A stretch of DNA of 64,000 bases from Candidatus Burkholderia humilis (GCA_001184405.1 LFMX01000009.1:21445-85444); one strand, 5' to 3'. Shown: positions 1 through 10,336, counted from the first letter of the stretch. Notes: generated from the sequence alone by a model not told the origin. A program made the numbers and translations.

Positions 1-491
1 CTAGCTCCAGCCAGCCGGACTCTCGGCGGTCATCGACGATACCGGCACGCGTCGCTTCTCAAGCTCTTTCAAATCGAAGATCACCCAGTCGGAAAGACCG
101 TATGCTACGCGCGCGTCTCCTCTCATGACCAGAGTGAGCAGCTCAAGACCCAAGCCGCTAGGCTTTACAAGCATTGTCTCGACTCAGGCTTCGCCGATAT
201 CGAAGTCATTGCGGACCTTGGTCGTGGCCTGAACTATCGAAAAAAGGTTTGCAGCGCCTGTTGAGTGGAGTCCTCCTCGGGCGCGTGACTCGACTGGTCA
301 TCGTCACAAAGGACCGGCTCCTTCGATTCGGTAGCGAGCTCATCTTCAAGCTCTGCGAGCTGCACCGCGTCGAAGTCGTGATTCTTGACACGACGCACAC
401 CATCTCGCTTAGCGTTATTACCGTTGAATCGATGTCCGAGAAGACCAGCCGGAAGGTACCCGGGTTGTTCACCTTGATACATCTCGTCTAA
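1..491 (+). pseudogene. IS607-family serine recombinase (TnpA) remnant
   Basis: Decayed transposase of the IS607 type, a MerR-like DNA-binding domain followed by a serine recombinase catalytic domain. About position 45 encodes a GTRRFS-like turn typical of the end of the HTH part. After a shift, about 100-245 encodes the catalytic-core start YARVSSHDQ, with the nucleophilic serine in the usual place, followed by GRGLNY. A further one-base shift at the A-run near 241-247 leads into KKGLQRLL, then RLVIVTKDRLLRFGSELIF and VEVVIL, which are strongly diagnostic of this family. The end (about 400-491) no longer matches. The 5' end is cut by the window edge. No TnpB gene or element ends are visible, so this is a dead fragment. 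Confidence 0.75.
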
Positions 492-1230
492 TGAACTGAT
501 TGAGAAGCTTATCAAGCGGCGGTTCCATCATCTCTCAGCGGTCGACGCACGAAGCATAGCCGACGCCTCAGGCGGAAATGCACATATCGCGATTGCGCTT
601 GCCGAGACAGTCGAGAGCTCCGAAAGTATCGCGGGTTTGACAAGCGAAGGGCTGTTCGAAAGACTGTTTCGGCAGGGACACACTCCGAACGAGTCATTGC
701 TCGAAGCGGCAAAAGCATTGTCGCTGGTGTATTCGTTCGAAGGAGAAACGCTTTCCGGAGAGGATGCGGAGCTGCCTTGTTTAGCTGCTCTTGCCGACCA
801 GACGCCTAGGGAAACCCATCGTCATGTTGTGGAGTTGCTGCGACGAAAGTTGGTCCAGAAACGCGGTCTCTGGTGAGCTGTCTTGCCGCATGCGATCGCG
901 AACCGGCTCGCCGCACGTGCCCTTGAGGAAAGGACGCAGCTTACTGGTACCTGAAAGCTCTTGCGGTAGTCGAAATTTTAGATTGCAAGAGCAAGCGTTG
1001 TCGATGGAGGTTCGTGCAATCTGCAGGGTCTATGGATGACCGCGCAGGTTCGCGACCACGTCGAGCAACTCTGCCGAGAGGTCGCCGCAAAAGGTTTTTG
1101 GCGGGAAGGCTGGATAGCATGCCGCAAATTTTTGACTTTTCCCGGCAAGAACTTGACGGAAGAACTGAAGACCCGTTTGCAGCAACTCGAGCTGGACCTA
1201 GTGTTCCGTCCCAGAAATAACTTTACATAG
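491..1230 (+). pseudogene. 3' remnant of a large STAND/AAA-like NTPase
   Basis: From about 493 an open frame encodes a helical segment containing ADASGGNAHIAIALAETV, the post-ATPase pattern seen in STAND and AAA-type signalling NTPases. It continues as SLLEAAKALSLVYSFEGE and ends at a TGA at 874-876. The same frame continues after that stop with AVLPHAIANRLAARALEE, so the stop looks like a CGA-to-TGA nonsense mutation. A later segment (1036-1230, another frame) has HVEQLCREVAAKGFWREGW, which looks like the C-terminal end of the same protein. No P-loop is present; the front of the gene is missing where it meets the recombinase remnant. Large NTPases of this shape are often accessory or defence genes, but that function is only an inference. 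Confidence 0.5.
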
Positions 1231-1463
1231 CCGAGTCATCTTTTGAAGTATGGATTCGTCGGCGGTTGCGGTCCAGACAAATGGACGGTTGTGCTGGTTG
1301 TACCGCGCGACATAGCGCTCAACGTTCGCTGGGCCTGCCGTCGGTCGGTCCAGCGCCAATTAACTGATCCGAACCGCCGTGTACGGACCCGTACGCACGG
1401 TGGTGTGGGAGGGGCCGGGCCGCGAGGCCTGCCACTATCCCGATTGCGCAGAAGCAAAAACGC

Positions 1464-2393
1464 TCAGTGATTGAGCTTGCCCAGCAGCAAATACTCCATC
1501 AACGCCTTTTGCACATGCAGACGGTTTTCCGCTTCGTCCCACACCACGCTCTGCGACCCGTCGATCACTTCCGCGCTCACTTCCTCACCGCGATGCGCCG
1601 GCAGACAGTGCATGAATGGCGCGTCGGGATTAGCGCGCGACATCATCTCGGCATCGACGCAATAGTCCGCGAACGCTTTCATGCGCGCTTCGTTTTCCGC
1701 TTCGAAGCCCATGCTCGTCCACACGTCCGTCGTGACGAGATCGGCGCTGGCGCAGGCTTCGTTCGGATCGTCGAATTCCTCGAAGAACGGCTTGCTTTCC
1801 TCCGATACAAGCGCGGGATCGAGCTTGTAGCCGTCCGGCGTCGACAGACGCAGCTTGAAACCGAGAATCTGCGCCGCCTCGAACCACGTGTAGAGCATGT
1901 TGTTCGCGTCGCCGACCCACGCGACGGTCTTGCCGGAAATCGGTCCGCGATGCTCGTAAAACGTGAAGATGTCGGCCAGCACCTGGCACGGGTGATATTC
2001 GTTCGTCAGACCGTTGATCACCGGCACGCGCGAGCTTTCTGCAAACCGCCGGATGATGTCCTGACCGAACGTACGGATCATGATGATGTCCACCATGCGC
2101 GAAATCACCTGCGCGGAATCCTCGATTGGTTCGCCCCGGCCGAGCTGCGTGTCGCGCGTATTCATGAACACCGCGTGGCCGCCGAGCTGGAAAATGCCCG
2201 CTTCGAACGAAAGACGCGTGCGCGTCGAACTTTTCTCGAAGATCATCGCGAGCGTGCGATCGTGCAGCGGATGGTACGTCTCGTAGTTCTTGAACTTGCG
2301 TTTCAGAATGCGTGCGCGTTCGAGTACGTACTCATAGTCGTCGAGCGAAAAATCCTTGAACTGAAGATAGTGTCGAATTTTCTTGGAGGTCAT
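1464..2393 (-). CDS. argF: Ornithine carbamoyltransferase
   Basis: Transfers the carbamoyl group of carbamoyl phosphate to ornithine to give citrulline in arginine synthesis (cytoplasm). The 309-residue product has SSTRTRLSFE (carbamoyl-phosphate site), HPCQ, and HCLPAHRGEE with the ornithine-site cysteine; length is normal. The open frame extends upstream to 2672, but the start at 2393 (MTSKKIRHYLQFKD) begins the conserved N terminus, and the upstream part is low-quality Arg-rich sequence. The gene is intact. Its 3' side borders decayed mobile DNA at 1-1230, so any original downstream neighbour such as argG is not visible here. Confidence 0.97.
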   Translation of the reverse strand: MTSKKIRHYLQFKDFSLDDYEYVLERARILKRKFKNYETYHPLHDRTLAMIFEKSSTRTRLSFEAGIFQLGGHAVFMNTRDTQLGRGEPIEDSAQVISRMVDIIMIRTFGQDIIRRFAESSRVPVINGLTNEYHPCQVLADIFTFYEHRGPISGKTVAWVGDANNMLYTWFEAAQILGFKLRLSTPDGYKLDPALVSEESKPFFEEFDDPNEACASADLVTTDVWTSMGFEAENEARMKAFADYCVDAEMMSRANPDAPFMHCLPAHRGEEVSAEVIDGSQSVVWDEAENRLHVQKALMEYLLLGKLNH

Positions 2394-2932
2394 GAAACGC
2401 AAGCGGCGGCTTCGAACCGGCTGTTTCGACACATCGAAAGGCTCGAATGATGTCGAAAAGACCGGACGGCGCCGCCGTCGGGAGTGAATGTCGCGTTCGA
2501 GCATAAAGGATTTTGCGATGTTTGACGAGGCGGGAAGGAGCTGAAGCAAGCGGATTGCAAGCCGTTCGGAGGGCAACGCGGCGGGCGTCAGGCGCTTGTG
2601 TGCGCTGCGGAAAAGAGGCTGTTGCTGTATAATTGCGCTCGCTCGTTTCAACAACTCTGCAACATTCAGCACGGTTTCATACGCATGTCCGGTGAAGGCT
2701 CGTACGCTTTCGCCAGTGTGCTTTGCGCGTCACGTTTCGCGGAACGCCGCTGTGCTGGGTTGTTCGTCATCGCGTGCGGACAGGAAAGTCCGTGGCACTC
2801 CAGGTAGAGATTCACGCGAATCGGCCCGCAGAGAACGCCCGACGTCGATCGCTGCGTCCTCGCAGGCGGCTACAGGCGTCGAGCAAGTGCGTTCGCCGGT
2901 GCGCGCCACCGGCCGTCAAAAGGTATTGCTAC
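2394..2932. other. Intergenic region between divergent argF and DUF3579 genes
   Basis: This 540-base stretch carries no gene I can support. It contains a perfect TATAAT at 2628-2633 on the plus strand, without a good -35 box at 16-18 bases upstream, so it is only a possible promoter for the DUF3579 gene. The segment 2700-2930 is GC-rich with several short inverted repeats; I do not recognise an RNA gene in it. Confidence 0.4.
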
Positions 2933-3808
2933 ATGGCTGAATCATCCCCTACCGAGTACTTCATACAAGGCGTCACCAAAAGCGGGAGAACGTTCCGGCC
3001 GAGCGACTGGTCCGAGCGTCTGTGCGGCGTGATGTCGGGCTTCGGGCCGAAGGCCAAGGGGCCGAACGCCTACATGCAATATTCCATCTACGTCCGTCCA
3101 ACGATGATCGGCGGCATCAAGGTCGTCATTCTGGATTCGCGCTTGCGCGATATCGAACCGATGGCTTTCGACTTCGTCCTCAACTTTGCGAAAGACAATG
3201 ATCTCGTGGTGACCGAAGCGTGCGAATTGCCGCCGCATCACGCATCACGGGACGCAACAGGCGAAGCATCACGGACCGTAATCGCGTCATTGAGCAAACA
3301 AACGCCAAACAAACGCAAAAAAGCCCGTACGAGCGGGCTGTTTCGTTACTGCGCAGCGGAAACAGGAAGCTGTCCCGGCGAACGCTTCCAAATGAAAGCG
3401 CGCACCGGAAGCGAGCCGGAATTACTGGGCAGCGGGGGCTTGCAGGCCCTTGATGGCTGCAGCCAGGCGGCTCTTATGACGAGCGGCCTTGTTCTTGTGG
3501 ACGATCTTCTTGTCCGCGATGATGTCGAGGGTCTTGGCCGACGACTTGAACACTTCGACTGCCTTGGCCTGGTCGCCGGCTTCGATCGCCTTGCGGACTG
3601 CCTTGATGGCCGTGCGGAACTTCGAGCGCAGCGCCGAGTTGTGCGAGTTGGCTTTAGCGGCTTGACGAGCGCGCTTGCGAGCTTGTGCGGAATTTGCCAT
3701 GACGGTTTCCTTATCCTGTTCAGCTGTTACTTGTCTGGAGCGCGTACCGCGTCGAGCGGTTTTAGGATGCCCGGTGGGGGCGTTCCTGATGCGCTGCCTT
3801 TGATCTGA
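2933..3808 (+). CDS. DUF3579 family protein with a lost natural stop
   Basis: Residues 1-103 form a complete DUF3579 domain ([20 protein letters not shown], then [48 protein letters not shown]). This is a small beta-proteobacterial protein of unknown function, usually about 100-110 residues. Here the frame does not stop near 3255 but runs about 190 further codons, across the rpsT terminator and the whole antisense of rpsT. That extension resembles nothing and is Arg- and Gly-rich. A frameshift or stop loss just after the conserved part is the simplest reading (a TAA lies in another frame near 3281). The start at 2933 is preceded by AAAAGG. Confidence 0.7.
   Translation: MAESSPTEYFIQGVTKSGRTFRPSDWSERLCGVMSGFGPKAKGPNAYMQYSIYVRPTMIGGIKVVILDSRLRDIEPMAFDFVLNFAKDNDLVVTEACELPPHHASRDATGEASRTVIASLSKQTPNKRKKARTSGLFRYCAAETGSCPGERFQMKARTGSEPELLGSGGLQALDGCSQAALMTSGLVLVDDLLVRDDVEGLGRRLEHFDCLGLVAGFDRLADCLDGRAELRAQRRVVRVGFSGLTSALASLCGICHDGFLILFSCYLSGARTASSGFRMPGGGVPDALPLI
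3317..3339 (-). terminator. Rho-independent terminator of rpsT
   Basis: Stem AGCCCG/CGGGCT with a six-base loop. Read on the minus strand it is followed by six T residues. It lies 82 bases past the rpsT stop codon. Confidence 0.8.
3422..3700 (-). CDS. rpsT: 30S ribosomal protein S20
   Basis: Binds 16S rRNA early in 30S subunit assembly. The 92-residue product is Lys/Arg/Ala-rich with the family signature [20 protein letters not shown] at its N terminus and a second helix around [20 protein letters not shown]; length is normal. It is monocistronic, with a promoter about 210 bases upstream and a terminator downstream. It lies convergent with the abnormally extended DUF3579 frame, which covers it completely in antisense. 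Confidence 0.98.
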   Translation of the reverse strand: MANSAQARKRARQAAKANSHNSALRSKFRTAIKAVRKAIEAGDQAKAVEVFKSSAKTLDIIADKKIVHKNKAARHKSRLAAAIKGLQAPAAQ

Positions 3809-3912
3809 AATCCCGGGAATGATTGCCCGAAAACCTTAAAACCACGCCGAGTTTCGTAAGTGAAAGTCGGAAAGACGAGAAGCAACGCCAAAGCGGAGCT
3901 TCGAAATTTATA

Positions 3913-3941
3913 ATTATAGCAACGTAACAAGAGATGTGACA
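3913..3941 (-). promoter_or_regulatory. Candidate sigma-70 promoter for rpsT
   Basis: On the minus strand TTGTCA (plus 3936-3941), a 17-base spacer and a perfect TATAAT (plus 3913-3918). Transcription would start near 3906, giving an rpsT leader of about 205 bases. A long leader is compatible with translational autoregulation of S20, but that is inference. Confidence 0.55.
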
Positions 3942-4051
3942 AGCGCGGCGTCCGCCTCTGCGCGTTGTAGTAAATTGCCGCGAATCAGTCAATTTCGCGC
4001 TTTTGCCCGCCAGCACGGGCGCATGCGTCGTGGCGCGTCACGCACCGCCCG

Positions 4052-4057
4052 TATAAT
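4052..4057 (+). promoter_or_regulatory. Possible -10 element before murJ
   Basis: A perfect TATAAT lies 11 bases before the murJ ATG. No strong -35 box is seen at 17 bases. If used, the leader would be nearly absent. Confidence 0.3.
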
Positions 4058-4067
4058 AAGCGCCCTC

Positions 4068-5618
4068 ATGAATCTATTCCGAGCCCTCCTGACGGTCAGC
4101 GGCTTCACGCTGCTGTCGCGCGTGACTGGCTTGATCCGCGAAACGCTGATCGCCCGAGCTTTCGGCGCCAGTCTCTATACCGACGCGTTCTACGTCGCGT
4201 TCCGCATTCCGAACCTGCTGCGGCGTCTGTCCGCGGAAGGCGCGTTCGCGCAGGCGTTCGTGCCGATCCTCGCCGAGTTCAAGAACAGCAAAGGGCACGA
4301 TCCCACCAAGGCGCTCGTCGACGCCATGTCGACCGTGCTCACGTGGTTTCTCGTCGTGGTGTCGCTTGCGGGCATGGCGGGCGCGAGCTATGTTGTGTAC
4401 GCGGTCGCATCGGGCCTGAAGCACGACGGCGGGGCGTATCCGCTCGCCGTCGAGATGACGCGGATCATGTTCCCGTACATCGTCTTCATTTCGATGACGA
4501 CGCTCGCCTCCGGCGTCCTCAACACGTACAAGCAGTTTTCGCTGCCGGCGTTCGCGCCCGTGCTGCTCAACGTCTCGTTCATTTTCGCGGCGATAGTCGT
4601 CGCGCCGCATCTGAAGGTGCCGGTGTATGCGCTGGCTTACGCGGTGATCGCGGGCGGCATTCTGCAGCTCGTCGTGCAGTTGCCGGGGCTGAAGAAGATC
4701 GACATGGTGCCGCGCATCGGGCTTAATCCGCGGCGCGCGCTCGCGCATCCGGGCGTCAAGCGCGTGCTGCTGAAAATGGTGCCGGCGACCTTTGCCGTGT
4801 CGGTCGGGCAGTTGAGCCTGATCATCAACACGAATATTGCGTCGCATATCGGGCCGGGCGCGGTGTCGTGGATCAACTATGCCGATCGGCTGATGGAATT
4901 CCCCACCGCGCTGCTCGGCGCCGCGCTCGGCACGATTCTGCTGCCGAGCCTGTCGAAAGCACACGTCGATGCCAACCACGACGAATATTCCGCGCTGCTC
5001 GACTGGGGCTTGCGCATCACCTTCCTGCTGGCCGCGCCGAGCGCGATCGCGTTATTCTTCTTCGCCGAACCGCTCACGGCGGCGTTCTTTCACTACCGCA
5101 AGTTCGATAACCATTCGGTCGTGATGGTGGGCCGCGCGCTGTCGGCGTATGGCATCGGCTTGATCGGCCTGATTTTGATCAAGATCCTCGCGCCCGGTTT
5201 TTACGCGAAGCAGGACATCAAGACGCCGGTGAAGATCGCGGTGTTCGTGCTCGTCATGACGCAGGTGAGCAATTACGTGTTCGTGCCGATCTTCTCGCAC
5301 GCCGGCCTCACGCTGTCGATCGGTCTGGGCGCGCTGACCAACACACTGCTGCTGTTCGCGGGTTTGTGCCGCCGCAAGATCTACGTGCCGTCGCCGGGCT
5401 GGCTGCGCTTTTTCCTGCAGCTGATGGGCGCGTGCCTGGTTCTTGCTGGCGCGATGCATTGGGTGGCCGCGAACTTCGACTGGATCGGCATGCGCTCGAC
5501 GCCGGTCATGCGCATCGCGCTGATGGGTGCGAGCCTCGTCGTGTTCGCCGCCCTGTATTTCGGTATGCTTTCCATGATGGGCTTCAAATACGCCTATTTC
5601 AAGAGACGCACGCTCTGA
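4068..5618 (+). CDS. murJ: Lipid II flippase MurJ (MviN)
   Basis: Inner-membrane flippase that moves lipid II to the periplasmic face for peptidoglycan synthesis. The 516-residue product begins MNLFRALLTVSGFTLLSRV and carries the MVF-family N terminus TGLIRETLIARAFGAS and RIPNLLRRLSAEGAFAQAF, including the conserved arginines that line the cavity, followed by about 14 membrane segments. The start at 4068 is preferred over the longer frame (3936) because the family N terminus begins there. The stop overlaps the next start by one base (TGATG), so the two are translationally coupled. Intact. Confidence 0.97.
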   Translation: MNLFRALLTVSGFTLLSRVTGLIRETLIARAFGASLYTDAFYVAFRIPNLLRRLSAEGAFAQAFVPILAEFKNSKGHDPTKALVDAMSTVLTWFLVVVSLAGMAGASYVVYAVASGLKHDGGAYPLAVEMTRIMFPYIVFISMTTLASGVLNTYKQFSLPAFAPVLLNVSFIFAAIVVAPHLKVPVYALAYAVIAGGILQLVVQLPGLKKIDMVPRIGLNPRRALAHPGVKRVLLKMVPATFAVSVGQLSLIINTNIASHIGPGAVSWINYADRLMEFPTALLGAALGTILLPSLSKAHVDANHDEYSALLDWGLRITFLLAAPSAIALFFFAEPLTAAFFHYRKFDNHSVVMVGRALSAYGIGLIGLILIKILAPGFYAKQDIKTPVKIAVFVLVMTQVSNYVFVPIFSHAGLTLSIGLGALTNTLLLFAGLCRRKIYVPSPGWLRFFLQLMGACLVLAGAMHWVAANFDWIGMRSTPVMRIALMGASLVVFAALYFGMLSMMGFKYAYFKRRTL

Positions 5619-6457
5619 TGACGACATCGCGCATCCTCGACTACTTCACCTCGCTGATGGCGGAAGACGAAAGCCTTCCGCTTACGGAAGCGGCTTTGTC
5701 GCTTGCACAGGATGCGTATCCGGACCTCGACATGCAGGCGACTCTCGCGGAAATCGACGAACTCGTCGTGCGCGCCCGCCGCCGTATTCCCGACGATGCC
5801 GATATCCGCCAGAAAGTCGATGCGCTCAATCGCTATTTTTTCCGCGAACTCGGTTTTTCGAGCAATCGCAACGATTACTACGACCCCGATAACAGCCATC
5901 TGCATGTGGTGTTGCGGCGTCGTCGCGGCATTCCGATATCGCTCGCCGTCGTGTATCTGGAAATGGCGGAGCAGCTTGGCATTCCGGTGCGCGGCGTATC
6001 GTTTCCGGGGCATTTCCTGTTGCGCGTGGAATTGCCCGGCCAAGATTTGATGCTCGATCCGACCACCGGTCAAACGCTGTCCGAAGCGCAAATGGTCGAG
6101 ATGCTGGAGCCGTATGTGCAGCGCGTCGGTGAATCGATCGGTAGTGCGTTGCGTGTGCTGCTGCAGCCCGCGACGCGGCGCGAAATTATCGCGCGGATGC
6201 TGCGCAATCTGAAGGGCATTTATTTGCAGACTGAGCGCTGGCAGCGGCTACTCGCCGTGCAGCAGCGGTTGGTGATCGTGTTGCCGGGAAGTATCGAGGA
6301 AGTGCGTGACCGCGGCTTCGCGTATGCGCGGCTCGATTATCTGCGGCCCGCGCTCGAAGATCTGGAGCGCTATCTCGAAGACTGTCCCGACGCCGAAGAT
6401 GCCACCGTCGTCGAGACGGAACTGCACGAGCTGAGACAGCGCACGCAGGGCGACTGA
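5618..6457 (+). CDS. SirB1-family transglutaminase-like/TPR protein
   Basis: Residues about 45-190 form a SirB1_N/transglutaminase-like core (VDALNRYFFRELGFSSN, RRGIPISLAVVYLEMAEQLG, GVSFPGHFLLRV) and the C terminus (about 190-270) is TPR-like. Family members are 270-290 residues; this one is 279 and intact. The usual transglutaminase Cys-His-Asp triad is not evident, since a Ser/Ile-Ser stands where Cys would be expected, as in most SirB1 proteins. It is coupled to murJ by a one-base overlap, an arrangement seen in related bacteria. Exact biochemical role unknown. Confidence 0.85.
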   Translation: MTTSRILDYFTSLMAEDESLPLTEAALSLAQDAYPDLDMQATLAEIDELVVRARRRIPDDADIRQKVDALNRYFFRELGFSSNRNDYYDPDNSHLHVVLRRRRGIPISLAVVYLEMAEQLGIPVRGVSFPGHFLLRVELPGQDLMLDPTTGQTLSEAQMVEMLEPYVQRVGESIGSALRVLLQPATRREIIARMLRNLKGIYLQTERWQRLLAVQQRLVIVLPGSIEEVRDRGFAYARLDYLRPALEDLERYLEDCPDAEDATVVETELHELRQRTQGD

Positions 6458-6463
6458 TTCGTC

Positions 6464-7196
6464 TTATTTCGGCTGCATGCGGATCGCGCCGTCGAGACGG
6501 ATCACTTCGCCGTTGAGCATCGGATTGTCGAAAATTTGCTTGACGAGCATCGCGTACTCGTTGGGTTTGCCCAGACGCGAGGGGAAGGGCACCATTGCGC
6601 CGAGCGCGTCCTGCACGTCCTGCGGCATGCCGAGCAGCATCGGCGTTTCGAAGAGGCCGGGCGCAATCGTCATCACGCGAATACCGCTGCGGCTCAGATC
6701 GCGCGCGATCGGCAGTGTCCGTATAGGCCGCCTGTCCGATCTGCCCGTCATACGCCGCCACCGATGCCGTATTCACGATCACGCCGCGCTCGCCGGCATC
6801 GTTCGGCTCGTTTTTCGACATCGCACTAGCGGCGAGGCGAATCATGTTGAAGGTGCCGATCAGATTCACCGCGATGACTTTCGAAAACAGTTCGAGCGGA
6901 TGCGGCCCGTCACGCCCGACCGTCTTCGATGCCGGCGTGATGCCCGCGCAGTTCACCAGCCCGCGCAGCGTACCGAGCTTCAGCGCGGCATCGACGGCGC
7001 GCTGAGCGTCGGCTTCCTGACTGACATCGCACTTCACGAATTCGCTGTTCAGTTCGCGCGCGAGTTCGACGCCCGCCGCTTCGTTCATATCGGCGAGCAC
7101 GGCCTTGCCGCCTTGCTCCGTCACGAGGCGCGCTGTCGCCGCGCCGAGTCCGGACGCGCCGCCGGTGATCAGAAAAACGTTGCCTTGAATTTCCAT
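6464..7196 (-). pseudogene. Short-chain dehydrogenase (3-hydroxyacyl-CoA dehydrogenase/HSD10-like), inactivated
   Basis: The N-terminal half has the NAD-binding TGGASGLGAATARL, CAG and [17 protein letters not shown]. Right after the catalytic tyrosine a scar at 6716-6722 replaces roughly eleven expected codons with seven bases, shifting the frame. The C-terminal half then continues in another frame ([20 protein letters not shown], ending at 6464). The YxxxK lysine is deleted, so simple frame correction would not restore the enzyme. A good Shine-Dalgarno (AGGAGACACGAA) precedes the start at 7196. Its normal role would be oxidation of hydroxyacyl-CoA or related alcohols. Confidence 0.85.
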
Positions 7197-7321
7197 TTCG
7201 TGTCTCCTTTTTTGTTTGATCCGCTCGATTCTAATTCTAACCAAGCGGGGCCGCGCATAATCGCACGACGATCATGCAGTTTCGCAGCATTATTCAGGTT
7301 TGCTCATTAATTTACGCCGAT

Positions 7322-7352
7322 AAAAAACCCGCTCACACGGAGCGGGTTTTTT
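7322..7352 (-). terminator. Bidirectional terminator downstream of adk
   Basis: Stem ACCCGCT/AGCGGGT with a loop CACACGG, flanked by A6 on one side and T6 on the other, so it can work on both strands. It lies 23 bases past the adk stop codon. Confidence 0.85.
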
Positions 7353-7374
7353 CAAAGCAGGAACGCAAGATGCT

Positions 7375-8217
<843 letters not shown>

Positions 8218-8273
8218 TTATGCCACGGCAAATGACAGTTTCGGCCGTTATGACGCGGATAGAAAACGCCAAG

Positions 8274-8305
8274 AACCCCGCCGAATAAACCCTCGGCGGG
8301 GGGTT
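8274..8305 (-). terminator. Candidate terminator after kdsB
   Basis: Stem CCCCGCCGA/TCGGCGGGG with an eight-base loop, 21 bases past the kdsB stop. The following T tract on the minus strand is weak, so termination may be partial. Confidence 0.55.
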
Positions 8306-8325
8306 ACACGGGTTGCGTCAGACTT

Positions 8326-9117
8326 TCACGCGGATTTTTCGAAGAGCGCGCGCACGCGTTCGAGATCGGCGGGCGTATCGACGCCCGGCGGCGGTGTGTC
8401 GTGCGTGACGCGCACCGCGATGCGCTCGCCGTGCCACAACGCGCGCAGTTGTTCCAGCGCTTCGGCGGTTTCGATCGACGAGATCGAGAGCTTCGGAAAC
8501 TCACGCAGGAACTTCGCGCGATACGCGTATAGGCCAATATGTCGCAGCACGTTTTCCGGCACGGCGGGCAAATTGCCGAGCGCGGAAACATCTGGCCAAT
8601 GCGGCTGCCAGGCATCGCGCGTCCAGGGAATCGGCGCGCGCGAGAAGTAGAGCGCGACGCTTTTCACATCGAGCACGACTTTCACGACGTTCGGATTGAA
8701 GACGTCGGCGGGATCGTGGATCGGATGCGCGGCAGTTGCGATCGCGCATTCGGGATGCGCCGCGAGGTGCGCGGCGACATCGCGCACGAGTTGCGGATCG
8801 ATGAGCGGCTCGTCGCCCTGAACGTTGACGACGATGGCATCGTCAGGCCAGTTCAGACGTGTCGCCACTTCGGCTAGACGGTCCGTGCCGGTCGGATGAT
8901 CCGGGCGCGTGAGCATGACTTCGAGGCCGTGATCGCGCGCGGCATCGACGACGAGACCGGAATCGGTGGCGACGAGCACGTGCGTCGCGCCCGATTCGCG
9001 CGCGCGTTCGGCGACGCGCACGACCATCGGCTTGCCGCCGATATCCGCGAGCGGTTTGTTCGGCAGACGCGTGGAAGCCAGGCGCGCCGGAATGATGGCG
9101 ATGAACGGAACGGACAT
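8326..9117 (-). CDS. kdsB: 3-deoxy-manno-octulosonate cytidylyltransferase
   Basis: Activates Kdo with CTP to give CMP-Kdo for lipopolysaccharide core synthesis. The 263-residue product shows the nucleotidyltransferase start [20 protein letters not shown], then [30 protein letters not shown] and the C-terminal [14 protein letters not shown] segment; all are typical and length is normal. It lies just downstream of the Trm112-like gene and lpxK on the minus strand, a conserved lipid A/LPS block. Intact. Confidence 0.97.
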   Translation of the reverse strand: MSVPFIAIIPARLASTRLPNKPLADIGGKPMVVRVAERARESGATHVLVATDSGLVVDAARDHGLEVMLTRPDHPTGTDRLAEVATRLNWPDDAIVVNVQGDEPLIDPQLVRDVAAHLAAHPECAIATAAHPIHDPADVFNPNVVKVVLDVKSVALYFSRAPIPWTRDAWQPHWPDVSALGNLPAVPENVLRHIGLYAYRAKFLREFPKLSISSIETAEALEQLRALWHGERIAVRVTHDTPPPGVDTPADLERVRALFEKSA

Positions 9118-9132
9118 GTCTTCAGCGGCGAA

Positions 9133-9339
9133 TCAGTTGCCGCCGACCGGCTTCAACGGCTCGACCGGCGTGTCTTCGACCGTTTGACGCGCTTCATCGA
9201 CGAGCATGACGGGAATGCCGTCGCGGATCGGATAAGCGAGCTTGTCTGCGTTGCAGATGAGTTCCTGCGCGGCGCGGTCGTAATTGAGCGGACCCTTGCA
9301 GATCGGGCAGACGAGGATTTCAAGCAGACGTGCGTCCAC
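9133..9339 (-). CDS. Trm112/YcaR family small protein
   Basis: A 68-residue protein starting at GTG 9339 ([18 protein letters not shown]), which sits directly after GGAGAAACTCC. It has one CPIC zinc-ribbon-like knuckle and [14 protein letters not shown], the UPF0434/Trm112 pattern. Its 5' end overlaps the lpxK 3' end by 20 bases. Family members are small zinc-binding helper proteins; a specific partner in this setting is not known. Confidence 0.9.
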   Translation of the reverse strand: MDARLLEILVCPICKGPLNYDRAAQELICNADKLAYPIRDGIPVMLVDEARQTVEDTPVEPLKPVGGN

Positions 9340-10336
9340 GGAGTTTCTCCACAACCAGAGCGATGAGGCGGGGGTGCAGCACAGCTTGCACGGGAACGAC
9401 CCATACGTGTGCATCGCGCCAGGCCTGAAATTTTACTGCATCCTTTTCGGTGACAAGGATCGCGTCGGCCTGAACGGTTTCGAACGGATTGTCCTGATAC
9501 GAATAGTGATCGGGAAACGCGCGCGTGGCCGGCGTGATGCCCGCCGCGCGCAAGGTCGCGAAAAAGCGTTCCGGCGACCCGATGCCCGCCGCCGCCGCGA
9601 CTTTCTCGCCCGCGAAGGCAGAAAGCGGGCGGCGCAGATGCGGATCGTCGAGCAGCCACGCGTCGCCGGGTTCGAGATCGAGCGCGAAGGTGTTCGGCCA
9701 CGGCGGCAAGGCGCGATCGTACGGGCTATTGATGAGCGTGGCATCGCGATGACGGGACACCGGCTCGCGCAAGGGACCGGCGGGCAGCAGAAAGCCGTTG
9801 CCGCCGAGACGGTCGTCGAACACGACGAGTTCGAACGCGCGCGCGAGGCGATAGTGCTGAAGGCCGTCGTCGGACACGATGACGTCGACATTCGGATGCG
9901 CCTGCAACAGCGCCTGCGCTGCCGCCACGCGATCCGGACACACGAACACCGGCGCATGGGTGCGGCGCGCGATCAAGAGCGGCTCGTCGCCGACTTGCGC
10001 GGCCAGACTCGTCGGCAAAACGGTGGTCGGCTTTTTCACCTTCGCGCCGTATCCGCGCGACACGACGCCCGGCTGAAAGCCCGCCGCGCGCAATGCTTCG
10101 ACCAGCGCGATGACGGTCGGCGTCTTGCCCGTTCCGCCGACGGTCACGTTCCCGACGACGACGACCGGCACGCCGACATCGACACGCTTGATCCAGCCCA
10201 TGTCGAAAAACGCGCGGCGCGTCGCGGCGATCGCGCCGAAGAGGCAGGCGAAAGGCGTCAGCCCCCACGCGATGGGACCGCGTTTGCGCCATTCGCACGC
10301 GAAGAAACTTTCGATCGGCGGTTTGAAGTCAGACAT
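9320..10336 (-). CDS. lpxK: Tetraacyldisaccharide 4'-kinase
   Basis: Phosphorylates the lipid A disaccharide at the 4' position at the inner membrane. The 338-residue product has an N-terminal hydrophobic anchor ([20 protein letters not shown]), the Walker [12 protein letters not shown], the SRGYGAK segment, the [13 protein letters not shown] motif, and TEKDAVKF near the C terminus. Normal length and intact. It overlaps the Trm112 gene by 20 bases. In relatives an exbB/exbD-type pair commonly sits just upstream; none is present here. Confidence 0.97.
   Translation of the reverse strand: MSDFKPPIESFFACEWRKRGPIAWGLTPFACLFGAIAATRRAFFDMGWIKRVDVGVPVVVVGNVTVGGTGKTPTVIALVEALRAAGFQPGVVSRGYGAKVKKPTTVLPTSLAAQVGDEPLLIARRTHAPVFVCPDRVAAAQALLQAHPNVDVIVSDDGLQHYRLARAFELVVFDDRLGGNGFLLPAGPLREPVSRHRDATLINSPYDRALPPWPNTFALDLEPGDAWLLDDPHLRRPLSAFAGEKVAAAAGIGSPERFFATLRAAGITPATRAFPDHYSYQDNPFETVQADAILVTEKDAVKFQAWRDAHVWVVPVQAVLHPRLIALVVEKLRGRTSA

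Noticed and set aside
1467..2450. 327-codon plus-strand open frame
   Set aside because: Antisense shadow of argF, Arg/His-rich.
2775..2800. GGAAAGTCC motif reminiscent of RNase P RNA near its 5' end
   Set aside because: The rest of the region lacks the other conserved RNase P RNA segments and there is not enough matching sequence before the DUF3579 gene.
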